The notes under the pieces: generated by a model
The model's database searches: none
Seen by the model: only the letters and a program-made list of their open reading frames with translations
Told to the model about the DNA's origin: nothing
Made by a program: the position numbers and the translations under genes
Shown here: positions 23,669-34,620 of the stretch, piece by piece
How positions within the stretch are numbered: the stretch's first letter is position 1
How the letters are laid out: the number at the start of each line of letters is the position of its first letter
From: Streptomyces sp. Ru73
GTDB taxonomy: Bacteria; Actinomycetota; Actinomycetes; Streptomycetales; Streptomycetaceae
DNA: 64,000 bases
Reading direction: 5' to 3'
NCBI RefSeq assembly: GCF_002920575.1
Contig: NZ_PQSQ01000022.1
Location: 1 to 64,000 of the forward strand

Positions 23669-25654
23669 GTGGAACAGCAGCAGGCAATAACCCCGCCACC
23701 GGACCGCACCTCCCCGCTCGGCATGATCGACGTGGAGCAGGCCGAGGCCGCGCTCGTGGAGCACTACCCCCGGCTGGTCCGGCTGGCCTACCTGGTGCTG
23801 CCGCCCGGGCTCGGCCGCAACCGCCGGGTACTGACCGCGCACGCCGTGACCCAGCGGGCACTGCCCCGGCACCGCACCGCCGCCGCTGACACCGTGCTGC
23901 CCGCGCAGCGCACCGACGGCCGGCCGGCGCCGGACCCCGGGTACGCCTTCGTACGGCAGCGGGTGCTGCGCGCGGCGCTCGCCGCCGGCCGCCCGGCGCT
24001 GCGGTTCGGGTCCCGGCGGCTGCCGCTCCCCCAGCTCCCCCCGCTGCTGCCCCAGGTGTGGGGCCTGCGGCTCTTCCCGCGCTCCGGCGGCGCCGACGAA
24101 CTCGCCCTGGACCAGGCCCTCTCGGCGCTCTCCGCGCCGGCCCGCGCGGCGTACGCGCTGCGTGGCCTGGAGGGCCTGGGCGACCGCGAGGTGCGCCGCA
24201 TCCTGGCGGCCGCGGGCGTGGCGGCGCCGCGCGAGGCGCTGGCCGAGGCGGACGCCGCCGCGGCCCCGCCGGGCAGCCGGGACGGCTCGCTGCTGGACTC
24301 CGGCGAGTTCGACCCCTGTTCGCTCCAGGCGCGGCCGACGGACCTCATCCGGCGGCGGCAGCACGTACGGGCCGCGCTGGCCGCCGCCGTCGCGGCGGCG
24401 GTGTGCGGGGCGCTGCTGGCGCTGCCGGGCGACGGCTGGGGCCGGGACGACGGCGCGGCGGCGCCGCCGTACGCGCGCAACGCCGCGGCCGAAGCGGCCC
24501 TGAAGCCGGCCGAGTTGACCCGCGCCCCCGGTGACGCCTGGCGGACCGCGGTCCGTACGGACTTCTCGGCCTGGCCGGCGCGCGGCGGCCGGACGCACGA
24601 CACGGCCCTGCTGCGCCGCGCGCTGGCCGCCTGGGCCAGACCCGGCGACCGGGTGCAGGTCTCCGCGACGCCCGGCACGCCGTCCGGCCCCGCGGCCGGG
24701 CCCGCGCAGCTGCTGTACGCGGGCGAGGCGGACGGCGCCGCCGTGGTGCTGCTGTACGACGGGCTGCGTGTCGTGCGGTACGCGGAGGCGGCGGACGGAC
24801 CCGGCGGCGGTGCCGCGCTGGACTTCGCGCGCACGGACGGCGCGGACGCGGCCGGCGCGGCGGCGCTGGTGCTCAGCCGCACGGACGACAACGTCCGCTA
24901 TCTCACGGCTCCTTGGGTGCGTTCGGTGGCGCTCGCCGATCTGACCGGAGGGCCGGAGGAGCGCGCCGCGCCGCTGCACCGGTCGGCGGACGGCGTGACG
25001 GACCCGGTGCCCGCGCCCGCGCGCGGCTCGTCCTGCACCCGCTGGCCCGCACTGGAGATGACCGGCCACCTCTACACCGACCTGGGCGAACTGACCCCGG
25101 CCCGGCTGACGTACGGCGCTCCCGGCCGGGCTGCCGAGCCGGCCGGGCGGGCGGCGCGGACGGCCTGGGCGCGTACGGCCTGCCAGCTGCCGGCCGTCCG
25201 GGCGCGCGGCGTGCGGGAGGTGAACGCCTGGGAGTACGCGCGCCAGCGGCTGCCGGAGCACGGGGGCACGGCGGCGTGGCTGTGCACCCGTGCCGAGACC
25301 TGGCGCGGTCCGGGGAGCCGGACGATGGCGCAGTTCCAGCCGCCGGTGGCGGGCGACGGCGACGGGCCGGGCACGCGCCGCTATCCGCCGGGCGCGGTGG
25401 CGGCCCGCTCGGAGGGCGGCCGGGACTGCGGGCCGCGGTCGCCGCACGCGCTGGCCGGGGTGCTGTGGAAGTCGGCGGCCGGGCACTGGTGGCTGGTCGC
25501 CGCGGGCAGCGACGAGGTGCGCGGGGTGGCGGCGGGCGGCGGGGTGACCGGCCGTACGAAGGGCCGGCTGCTGGCGGTGCGGGCCACGGCGGGCGCGCAC
25601 GCGCGGCTGACCGCACGGCTGCCGGGCGGCGGCCGGTTCACGGCGCTGCACTGA
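23669..25654 (+). CDS. Membrane protein with degenerate sigma-70-like N-terminus
   Basis: 661 aa. Residues 24-65 (LVEHYPRLVRLAYLVLPPG) read like sigma region 2 and 148-195 (LDQALSALSAPARAAYALRG, LEGLGDREVRRILAAAGV) like region 4 of ECF sigma factors, but the acidic core contacts are missing. A single membrane helix follows at about 233-253 (AALAAAVAAAVCGALLAL), then about 400 residues that should be outside the cell, with several Cys. The plan suggests a sigma-like domain tethered to a sensor domain. GTG at 23669 is the first start; ATG in MIDVEQAEAALVEHYPRL is an alternative. Function unknown; a strong terminator follows. Confidence 0.75.
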   Translation: MEQQQAITPPPDRTSPLGMIDVEQAEAALVEHYPRLVRLAYLVLPPGLGRNRRVLTAHAVTQRALPRHRTAAADTVLPAQRTDGRPAPDPGYAFVRQRVLRAALAAGRPALRFGSRRLPLPQLPPLLPQVWGLRLFPRSGGADELALDQALSALSAPARAAYALRGLEGLGDREVRRILAAAGVAAPREALAEADAAAAPPGSRDGSLLDSGEFDPCSLQARPTDLIRRRQHVRAALAAAVAAAVCGALLALPGDGWGRDDGAAAPPYARNAAAEAALKPAELTRAPGDAWRTAVRTDFSAWPARGGRTHDTALLRRALAAWARPGDRVQVSATPGTPSGPAAGPAQLLYAGEADGAAVVLLYDGLRVVRYAEAADGPGGGAALDFARTDGADAAGAAALVLSRTDDNVRYLTAPWVRSVALADLTGGPEERAAPLHRSADGVTDPVPAPARGSSCTRWPALEMTGHLYTDLGELTPARLTYGAPGRAAEPAGRAARTAWARTACQLPAVRARGVREVNAWEYARQRLPEHGGTAAWLCTRAETWRGPGSRTMAQFQPPVAGDGDGPGTRRYPPGAVAARSEGGRDCGPRSPHALAGVLWKSAAGHWWLVAAGSDEVRGVAAGGGVTGRTKGRLLAVRATAGAHARLTARLPGGGRFTALH

Positions 25655-25679
25655 GGGGCCGCGCGCGGAACGGGCCCGC

Positions 25680-25707
25680 GGGGGCACGGACGGCCGTCCG
25701 TGCCCCC
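25680..25707 (+). terminator. Strong hairpin terminator
   Basis: Perfect 12-bp arms GGGGGCACGGAC and GTCCGTGCCCCC around the loop GGCC, 26 bp past the previous stop. Confidence 0.8.
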
Positions 25708-25778
25708 GTCGTGCGTCCGGCGGGAAAACTCCGTGCAAGGGGGTGTCGCTCCCACTTACCCGCCAGTACATTGACGCC

Positions 25779-26696
25779 ATGTCTAACAAGGCCCCGTTGC
25801 GGCCCGCGCCGGTCGCGTCGGAACACATCCCGCTCAAGGCCCGCAACGTCGCTTTCGACTGGACCCGGACGCCGCTGCACTGGGTCCCGGGCGATCCGTC
25901 CACCACCCACACCATCAACGTGCTGCACCTCCTGCTGCCGGCCGGCGAGCGCTGGTTCGTGCACGTCTACAAGCAGGTGCTGCCGTACATCCGGGACGAG
26001 CGGCTGCGCGAGGACGTCATCGGCTTCATCGGCCAGGAGGCGATGCACTCCCAGGCCCATGACGATGTGCTGCCGCACCTGAAGGCCCAGGGCCTGGACC
26101 CCACGCCGTACACCGCGCAGGTCGACTGGCTCTTCGAGAAGCTGCTCGGCGACCGGACCCTGCCGCCCGGCCGGGCCCGGCAGTGGTGGCTGCTGGAGCG
26201 GGTCGCGCTGATCGCGGCGATCGAGCACTACACCGCCTTCCTCGGCGACTGGGTGCTCAACGCCGAGGCGCTGGACGCCAGGGGCGCCGACCCGACCATG
26301 CTGGACCTGCTGCGCTGGCACGGCGCCGAGGAGGTCGAGCACCGCTCGGTCGCCTTCGACCTCTTCATGCACCTGGACGGCGGCTACCGGCGGCGCACCC
26401 GCACCTGGGCCACCGCCTTCGGCGCGCTGGTCTTCCTGTGGCAGCGCGGCGTGCGCTTCTTCATGGCGAACGACCCGACGCTGCTGGAGGGCAAGGCCAG
26501 TTTCAAGGAGTTCTTCCGGGCCGGGCGGCAGGGCGTCCTGCCCACCACCGGCGCCGTGGTCCGCACGATCCCGCAGTACCTGCACCGCACGTACCACCCC
26601 TCGCAGTACGGCAGCACGGCCCAGGCCGCCGCCTACCTCGCCGCCTCCCCCGCCGCGACCGCGGCCGAGACCCGTACCGCTCCCGGAGCCGCCTGA
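25779..26696 (+). CDS. Metal-dependent hydrolase, diiron-like (PF10118-type)
   Basis: 305 aa. Two conserved metal-ligand clusters, IGQEAMHSQAHDD near residue 88 and HGAEEVEHRSVAFD near 190, with IEHYTAF between them, give the E...ExxH / E...EExxH pattern of ferritin-like diiron proteins and the predicted metal-dependent hydrolase family. The next gene, a flavin/2Fe-2S reductase one base downstream, is a suitable electron donor, so an oxygenase or desaturase-like reaction is more likely than hydrolysis. The start codon ATG at 25779 gives MSNKAPLRPAPV. Confidence 0.88.
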   Translation: MSNKAPLRPAPVASEHIPLKARNVAFDWTRTPLHWVPGDPSTTHTINVLHLLLPAGERWFVHVYKQVLPYIRDERLREDVIGFIGQEAMHSQAHDDVLPHLKAQGLDPTPYTAQVDWLFEKLLGDRTLPPGRARQWWLLERVALIAAIEHYTAFLGDWVLNAEALDARGADPTMLDLLRWHGAEEVEHRSVAFDLFMHLDGGYRRRTRTWATAFGALVFLWQRGVRFFMANDPTLLEGKASFKEFFRAGRQGVLPTTGAVVRTIPQYLHRTYHPSQYGSTAQAAAYLAASPAATAAETRTAPGAA

Positions 26697-26697
26697 C

Positions 26698-27783
26698 ATG
26701 ACCGCCATCCTCCGCTCCCGGCGCCTGCGCGCCGCCGCGGTCGCCACCGGCGCTGCCGTGCTCGTCAGCCGCGCCCTGCGCCGCCGGGTCAAGGACTCCC
26801 CGCTGTGGCCGTTGCCGGCCCTGGAGCAGCCGATATCCGGCACCGGCCGGACCGGCACCGGGCGCCGCGAACTCCTGGTCGTCGAGCGCACCGAGGAGGC
26901 CGAGGGCGTCGTACGGCTGCGCCTGGCGGGCGACGCGCTGCCGGCCTGGGAGCCGGGCGCGCACATCGACCTCGTGCTGCCCTCGGGCGCGGTGCGGCAG
27001 TACTCGCTCTGCGGCGACCCGGCCGACACCGGGACGTACACCATCGCCACCCGGCTGATCGAGGACGGCCGGGGCGGCTCGCGCGAGGTGCACGAGCAGC
27101 TCCAGGAGGGCACGGTCGTGGCGGTGCGCGGCCCGCGCAACCGCTTCCGGCTCGACGAGTGCCACGCCTACCTCTTCGTCGCGGGCGGCATCGGTATCAC
27201 GCCGATCCTGCCGATGCTGCGCCAGGTGGAGCGCGAGGGCGTGCCGTGGCGGCTGGTCTACGGCGGGCGGTCGCGCGCGTCGATGCCGTTCCTGGCGGAG
27301 ATCGAGAAGCTGGCGGGCGCGAACGGGGACCGGGTGACGGTCGTCGCGGAGGACGAGGACGGGCGCCCGGACCTGGCCGCCGCGCTGGCCGACGCGCCGC
27401 CGCACTCCGCGGTGTACTGCTGCGGCCCGCAGCCCCTGATGGACGCCGTCGCCGAACTGCTGCCGGAGGGCCTGGAGCTGCGCACCGAGGCGTTCGCGCC
27501 GGCGGCCCGGGAGACGGGCGGCGCCTTCGAGGTGGAGCTGCGGCGCACCGGCCGCACCGTGGCGGTGGCCGAGGACCAGAGCATCCTGCGCGCCATCCGC
27601 GAGCAGGCGCTGCCGGACCTGCCCTACAGCTGTGAGCAGGGCTTCTGCGGCACCTGTCGGCAGCACGTCGTCGAGGGCGACATCGACCACCGCGACGAGC
27701 TGCTGACCGACGCCGAGCGCGACGACCGGATGCTCATCTGCGTCTCGCGGTGCCGCGGAGAACGCCTGGTGCTGGACCTGTAG
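26698..27783 (+). CDS. Flavin/2Fe-2S oxidoreductase (phthalate-dioxygenase-reductase type)
   Basis: 361 aa. A hydrophobic N-terminus (AAAVATGAAVLVSRAL) may tether it to the membrane. The FMN/FAD-binding part has RQYSLCGDP near residue 100 (RxYSL), the NAD-binding part has FVAGGIGITPILPMLRQ near 160 and VYCCGPQPLMDAV near 240, and the C-terminal ferredoxin domain has CEQGFCGTC (Cys 312, 317, 320) with a distal Cys in MLICVSRC. It passes electrons from NAD(P)H to a terminal oxygenase, most probably the diiron-like protein encoded just upstream. Confidence 0.93.
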   Translation: MTAILRSRRLRAAAVATGAAVLVSRALRRRVKDSPLWPLPALEQPISGTGRTGTGRRELLVVERTEEAEGVVRLRLAGDALPAWEPGAHIDLVLPSGAVRQYSLCGDPADTGTYTIATRLIEDGRGGSREVHEQLQEGTVVAVRGPRNRFRLDECHAYLFVAGGIGITPILPMLRQVEREGVPWRLVYGGRSRASMPFLAEIEKLAGANGDRVTVVAEDEDGRPDLAAALADAPPHSAVYCCGPQPLMDAVAELLPEGLELRTEAFAPAARETGGAFEVELRRTGRTVAVAEDQSILRAIREQALPDLPYSCEQGFCGTCRQHVVEGDIDHRDELLTDAERDDRMLICVSRCRGERLVLDL

Positions 27784-27860
27784 CACCAAGCCCGGCGCGG
27801 GCCCGGCCGGTCCCCGCCGGTGGCATACCGCTGCCGCACCCCGGTCGTTAGGGTGTTCGT

Positions 27861-28559
27861 ATGACGACCGGGGTGCGCCGCAGGATGGGCGTCGAGGAAC
27901 GCCGTGAACAGCTGATCTCCGTGGCTCTGGACCTCTTCAGCCACCGCGCCCCGGAGGACGTGTCGATCGACGAGATAGCCGAGGCCGCGGGCATCTCGCG
28001 GCCGCTGGTCTACCACTACTTCCCCGGCAAGCAGAGCCTGTACGAGGCGGCGCTGGGCCGGGCGGCCGACGAGCTGGCGGCCCGCTTCGTCGAGCCGCGC
28101 GAAGGGCCGCTGGGCGAGCGGCTGCTGCGGGTGATGGGCCGCTTCTTCGACTTCGTCGACGAGCACGGGCCGGGCTTCTCGGCGCTGATGCGGGGCGGTC
28201 CGGCCGTCGGGTCCGGCCGCACCAGCGCGATGATCAACGGCGTCCGGCAGTCCGCGTACGAGCAGATCGTCGCGCACCTGGGGCTGGCCGAGCCGGCGCC
28301 CCGCATGGAACTGGTGATCCGGTCCTGGATCTCGCTCGCGGAGTCCACCGCGCTGCAGTGGCTGGACGGCAAGCGCATCCCGCGCGAGGAGCTGGAACGG
28401 CAGCTGGTGCACGACTTCGCCGCGCTGGCCGCGGTGAGCGCCGCGTACGACGAGGAAATGGCGGGGACGCTGCGGGCGATCCTCGCCGCCGAGCCGATCG
28501 ACGGCCCGTTCGCGGACCTCGCGGCGCGGCTCTTCGCGCTGGTGCCGACCGACGCCTGA
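27861..28559 (+). CDS. TetR family regulator
   Basis: 232 aa. The helix-turn-helix is at residues 32-60: DVSIDEIAEAAGISRPLVYHYFPGKQSLYEAAL. The C-terminal effector domain (FFDFVDEHGPGFSALMRGGP, IRSWISLAESTALQWLDG) is like actinobacterial TetR proteins that sense lipids or small hydrophobic ligands. It follows the hydrolase/reductase pair on the same strand after 77 bp and is the likely regulator of that pair. Confidence 0.92.
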   Translation: MTTGVRRRMGVEERREQLISVALDLFSHRAPEDVSIDEIAEAAGISRPLVYHYFPGKQSLYEAALGRAADELAARFVEPREGPLGERLLRVMGRFFDFVDEHGPGFSALMRGGPAVGSGRTSAMINGVRQSAYEQIVAHLGLAEPAPRMELVIRSWISLAESTALQWLDGKRIPREELERQLVHDFAALAAVSAAYDEEMAGTLRAILAAEPIDGPFADLAARLFALVPTDA

Positions 28560-28568
28560 GCGCGGCCG

Positions 28569-28600
28569 GGCACCCGGCACGCGCAGCCTGCCCGGGTGCC
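28569..28600. terminator. Bidirectional hairpin between convergent genes
   Basis: GGCACCCGG and CCGGGTGCC, 9-bp perfect arms with a 14-nt loop, between the TetR gene and the convergent ATPase gene. Confidence 0.6.
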
Positions 28601-28602
28601 GG

Positions 28603-30660
28603 TCAGTCCGCCGACGCCAGGAGCGACGGCTCGCCGAGCGCGTAGGCGATGCCGTCCTCCGTGCCGGCCGAGAGGCCCCGCCGGAACTCCTTCTCGTACA
28701 CCGCGTCGCCGAGGGTCGCGCGCAGCCGCTGCTCGCAGCCGGCGCGCGCGGCGCTCAGCTCGGGGGCGCCGAACTGGCGGCGGCCGACGGTGAGCCAGAT
28801 CGCGTCCGCGACGCCGAGCAGCCGGGCCCCCGCCACCCCGCGGTCCGCCGCGCCGAGCACGGCGGCCAGCACGTCCAGGATCATCGCCGTGCACAGGCTG
28901 TCCCGCAGGGTCCGCATCCCCGCCAGCGCCTCGCGGCCGTGCGCCAGCGCCGACCCGATGTCGGCCAGCCCCAGCTCGGCGGTGGCCTGCATGTACCCGG
29001 CGAAGCAGCGCACCCACAGCTCGCCGCGGCGCTCGCACTCCGCGCGGGTCACCGCCGCGTCCGCCGCCGCCTCGGCGAACTGCCCGCACTGCAGCTGGAC
29101 GAAGTGCCGCAGCAGCCGGGTGAGCAGCCAGGCCGCGGGGTAGCCGCGGCCGTCGCCCGGGCTCTCCGGTGCCGCGTCCAGCACCTCGCAGGCGCTCCGC
29201 TGGTCCCCCTTGAGGCAGTGGGTGCCGCCGACGAGGTAGGTCACGGCGTGCCGGACGTCGGGGTCGTCCTGCCCGGCCACGGCCTCGGCGAACTGCCGCC
29301 CGGCCGCCGCCGCGACGTCGAGGTCGCCCTGGATCAGCGCGAGGGTGCCGTGGCTCCACAGGCCCTTCGTGCGCTCCGGGCAGTCCTCCGGCACCAGCTC
29401 CAGGGCGCGCCCCAGGTGGCCGCGCCCCTCCCGCTGGCGGCCGCAGCCGAACCAGAAGAACCACAGGGCGCCCGCCGCCTCCAGCGCGGCCCGGCCGTCG
29501 CGGCGGGCCACCAGGAAGTCCAGTGCCGCGCGGAGGTTGGCGTGCTCGGTGTGCAGGCGACGGTGCCACGCGACCTGGGCCGGGCCCATGCAGGCGGCGT
29601 CACCGGCCTTGGCGAGTGCGCGGAAGTACCCGGCGTGCCGGTCCCCGACGGCGGTGGTCTCGCCCAGTTCGGCGAGCCACTGGGCGCCGTACTCGCGGAG
29701 GGTGTCGAGCATGCGGTACCGCGGCGGATCCGCCGATGGGTCGCACTGCACGACGGACTTCTCCGTGAGTCCCCGCAGCACGGCCTCGACCCGGTCCTCG
29801 GGCAGCGGGCCGCCGGAGCAGACCGCCGCAGCGGCCTCCGGTGACCAGCCGCCGCGGAAGACGGACAGCCGGGCCCACAGCAGGCGTTCCAGTGGCTCGC
29901 ACAGCTCGTGGCTCCAGCCGATGGTGGTGCGCAGGGTGCGGTGGCGCCGCGGCGTACGGCCGTCGGCGGTCAGCACCTCGAAGCGGGCGTGCAGCCGGGC
30001 GAGCAGGTCGGGCACGGTGAGGGCGCCGAGCCGGGCCGCGGCCAGTTCGATGGCGAGCGGGATGCCGTCCAGCCGGCGGCAGAGCTCGGCGGACTCCGCG
30101 GGGTACCGCTCGGTGAGCCGCCGGCCGGGGGCTGCCGCTTCGGCGCGGTCCCGCAGCAGGGCGAGCGCGTCGCTCATGGCGGGGTCGGCGCTGCCGGGCG
30201 CGGGCAGGGACAGCGGCCGCAGCGGGAGGACGTGCTCCGCGTCCCGGCCCAGCGGCTGGCGGCTGGTGGTCAGCACGGTCAGGCCGGGCGCGGCGGCGAG
30301 CAGCAGCTCCGCCAGTTCCCCGCAGGCCGCGAGGAGGTGCTCGCAGGTGTCCAGGACGAGCAGCAGGCGCTTGTCGGCGAGCCATTCGCAGAGCACGTCG
30401 GTCTGGTGCCGGGTCGTCTGGTCGGCCAGCCGCAGGGTTTCGGCGAGGGTGATGGCGAGCAGGGCCGGGTCCTGGAGCGGGGAGAGCTCGACGATGTGGA
30501 CGCCGTCGGGGTGCCGGTGGCGCAGGGCGTGTGCCGCGCGGGCCGCGAGCCGGGTCTTGCCGACACCGCCGACGCCGCTGAGCGTGACCAGGCGGCGCTC
30601 GCGGAGGGCCGCGCCCAGTACTGCCAGTTCGGCGGCCCGCCCGATGAAAGTGCCGTTCAC
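28603..30660 (-). CDS. Regulatory ATPase with TPR-like C-terminus (NB-ARC/AfsR-type, no DNA-binding domain)
   Basis: 685 aa. Walker A GVGGVGKTRLAARAAHAL is near residue 28 and Walker B LLLVLDTCEHLLAACGEL near 100, with LTTSRQPLG (sensor) near 135; this is the STAND ATPase layout of LuxR/AfsR-like proteins. A winged-helix part (RTTIGWSHELCEPLERLLWARLSVF) and a TPR-like helical half follow. Unlike AfsR or LAL regulators it has neither a SARP nor a LuxR DNA-binding domain, so it should act through a partner. GTG at 30660 (VNGTFIGR) has GAGGAG upstream. It is divergent from the PP2C phosphatase gene. Confidence 0.85.
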   Translation of the reverse strand: MNGTFIGRAAELAVLGAALRERRLVTLSGVGGVGKTRLAARAAHALRHRHPDGVHIVELSPLQDPALLAITLAETLRLADQTTRHQTDVLCEWLADKRLLLVLDTCEHLLAACGELAELLLAAAPGLTVLTTSRQPLGRDAEHVLPLRPLSLPAPGSADPAMSDALALLRDRAEAAAPGRRLTERYPAESAELCRRLDGIPLAIELAAARLGALTVPDLLARLHARFEVLTADGRTPRRHRTLRTTIGWSHELCEPLERLLWARLSVFRGGWSPEAAAAVCSGGPLPEDRVEAVLRGLTEKSVVQCDPSADPPRYRMLDTLREYGAQWLAELGETTAVGDRHAGYFRALAKAGDAACMGPAQVAWHRRLHTEHANLRAALDFLVARRDGRAALEAAGALWFFWFGCGRQREGRGHLGRALELVPEDCPERTKGLWSHGTLALIQGDLDVAAAAGRQFAEAVAGQDDPDVRHAVTYLVGGTHCLKGDQRSACEVLDAAPESPGDGRGYPAAWLLTRLLRHFVQLQCGQFAEAAADAAVTRAECERRGELWVRCFAGYMQATAELGLADIGSALAHGREALAGMRTLRDSLCTAMILDVLAAVLGAADRGVAGARLLGVADAIWLTVGRRQFGAPELSAARAGCEQRLRATLGDAVYEKEFRRGLSAGTEDGIAYALGEPSLLASAD

Positions 30661-30825
30661 GTCCGCTCCTCGCCGCCGGGCCGGCCGCGGGTGCCGGCGC
30701 CCGTTCACCAGCAGTCCGGCAAGCATGGCCGTGCGCGCGACGCCGGGCGCTCCGGCTTACGGAAACGACCGTCTTGGCACCACCCGTCGACACATCCGAC
30801 CGCTGGATGATCGGCTCTCACCAGC

Positions 30826-30851
30826 TTCGGGCATTCGCTTTCGGGCATTCG
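30826..30851. promoter_or_regulatory. Tandem operator-like repeat in the divergent promoter region
   Basis: TTCGGGCATTCG occurs twice, at 30826-30837 and 30840-30851, on a 14-bp period. It lies between the divergent ATPase and phosphatase genes, 53 bp before the phosphatase start. It is probably a binding site for a regulator acting as a tandem dimer. Confidence 0.4.
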
Positions 30852-30903
30852 ATGACACTGCAAGAGTGGCCCTCCCACTGCCGCAGCGTGGGAGGAACGT
30901 GGG

Positions 30904-31845
30904 TTGGCCGGCATGGAGTTCATCGGCGCTTGGCTCGGGTACGGCTGCGGCTTCGCCGCCGGTCTGGGCTGCGGCCTGCTCGCCGTACGGGGCTTACGGG
31001 CCGCCCGGCGGGCCGCCCCCGCCCCGCCCGCACCGGCCCCGACCCCGGCTCCGGACGCCCACCACTGCCAGGAGGCCGCGCTGGTCGCGGTCGCGCAGGC
31101 CACCCAGCAGGCCCTGCTGCGGCCCTTCTCCGGGGAGGTGGGCGGCGTCGGGATGGCAGCGCGCTACCTCCCCGCAGCGGAGAACGTCCTGGTCGGCGGC
31201 GACCTCATCAACGTCGCCCACACCCCGTACGGCCTGCGGGTGCTGGTCGGCGACGTGCGCGGCCACGACCTGGAGGCGGCCCGGCTCGCCGCGGTCACGA
31301 TCGGCTGCTTCCGCGACCACGCCTTCACCACGCCCGACCTGGTCCGGCTGACCGGCATCCTGGACGAACGGCTCTGCGCCGAGCTGGACGAGGAGGGGTT
31401 CGTCACGGCGGTCCTCGCCGAGTTCGCGCCCGGTGAGGTGCGGCTGGTCAACTGCGGTCATCCGGCGCCGCTGCGGCTCGGCGACCGGCTGGAGCCGCTG
31501 GCCCCGGCCGATCCGGGGCCGCCGCTCGGCCTGCACCCGGCCCCGCGCATGCAGCGGGCCCGGCTGGCCGCCAACGAGCGGCTGCTGCTGTACACCGACG
31601 GGCTCATCGAGGCGCTCGACGCGCACGGGGTGCCCTTTCCGCTGGACGAGCGGGTCCGCGAGGCGCTGGCCCGGCCCGCCCTCGACGACGCCCTGGAGGA
31701 GCTGCACACCCTGCTCAAGGCGCACACGGCGGCGCCGCTCCGGGACGACCTGGCGCTGCTGCTGTGCCAGCCGGGCGTCCGTCCCCCGGTGCCGCAGGTG
31801 CCCGCGCTGCGGGACGCCGGGGAACGGACGGGCGGCCTGGCCTGA
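30904..31845 (+). CDS. PP2C-type (SpoIIE-like) protein phosphatase, membrane-anchored
   Basis: 313 aa. An N-terminal hydrophobic stretch (FIGAWLGYGCGFAAGLGCGL) is followed by a Pro-rich linker and a PP2C/SpoIIE phosphatase domain from about 55: LVGGDLINVAHTPYGLRVLVGDVRGHDLEAA (metal-binding Asp residues), LVNCGHPAPLRL and LLLYTDGLIEA with a final RDDLALLL. Such enzymes dephosphorylate anti-anti-sigma factors. The start is probably TTG at 30904, because GGAGGA (30891-30896) is 7 nt upstream; ATG at 30913 would be too far. No sensor domain is present. Confidence 0.87.
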   Translation: MAGMEFIGAWLGYGCGFAAGLGCGLLAVRGLRAARRAAPAPPAPAPTPAPDAHHCQEAALVAVAQATQQALLRPFSGEVGGVGMAARYLPAAENVLVGGDLINVAHTPYGLRVLVGDVRGHDLEAARLAAVTIGCFRDHAFTTPDLVRLTGILDERLCAELDEEGFVTAVLAEFAPGEVRLVNCGHPAPLRLGDRLEPLAPADPGPPLGLHPAPRMQRARLAANERLLLYTDGLIEALDAHGVPFPLDERVREALARPALDDALEELHTLLKAHTAAPLRDDLALLLCQPGVRPPVPQVPALRDAGERTGGLA

Positions 31846-31886
31846 GCCGGAGCGGCGCCGCCGGCCGGCCGCGGGTCAGCCGCTGG

Positions 31887-34532
<2,646 letters not shown>

Positions 34533-34557
34533 GGCGGTTCTCCTCGGTGGGGTGAAG

Positions 34558-34592
34558 GGCCGCCCGGCAGGCGGGGAGGTCGCCGGGCGGCC
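34558..34592 (-). terminator. Hairpin between alpha-amylase and pullulanase genes
   Basis: GGCCGCCCGGC and GCCGGGCGGCC, 11-bp perfect arms with a 13-nt loop. It probably ends or attenuates the amylase transcript before pulA. Confidence 0.6.
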
Positions 34593-34620
34593 GGATCGGT
34601 GGGCCTGACGCGCCTGCGGG

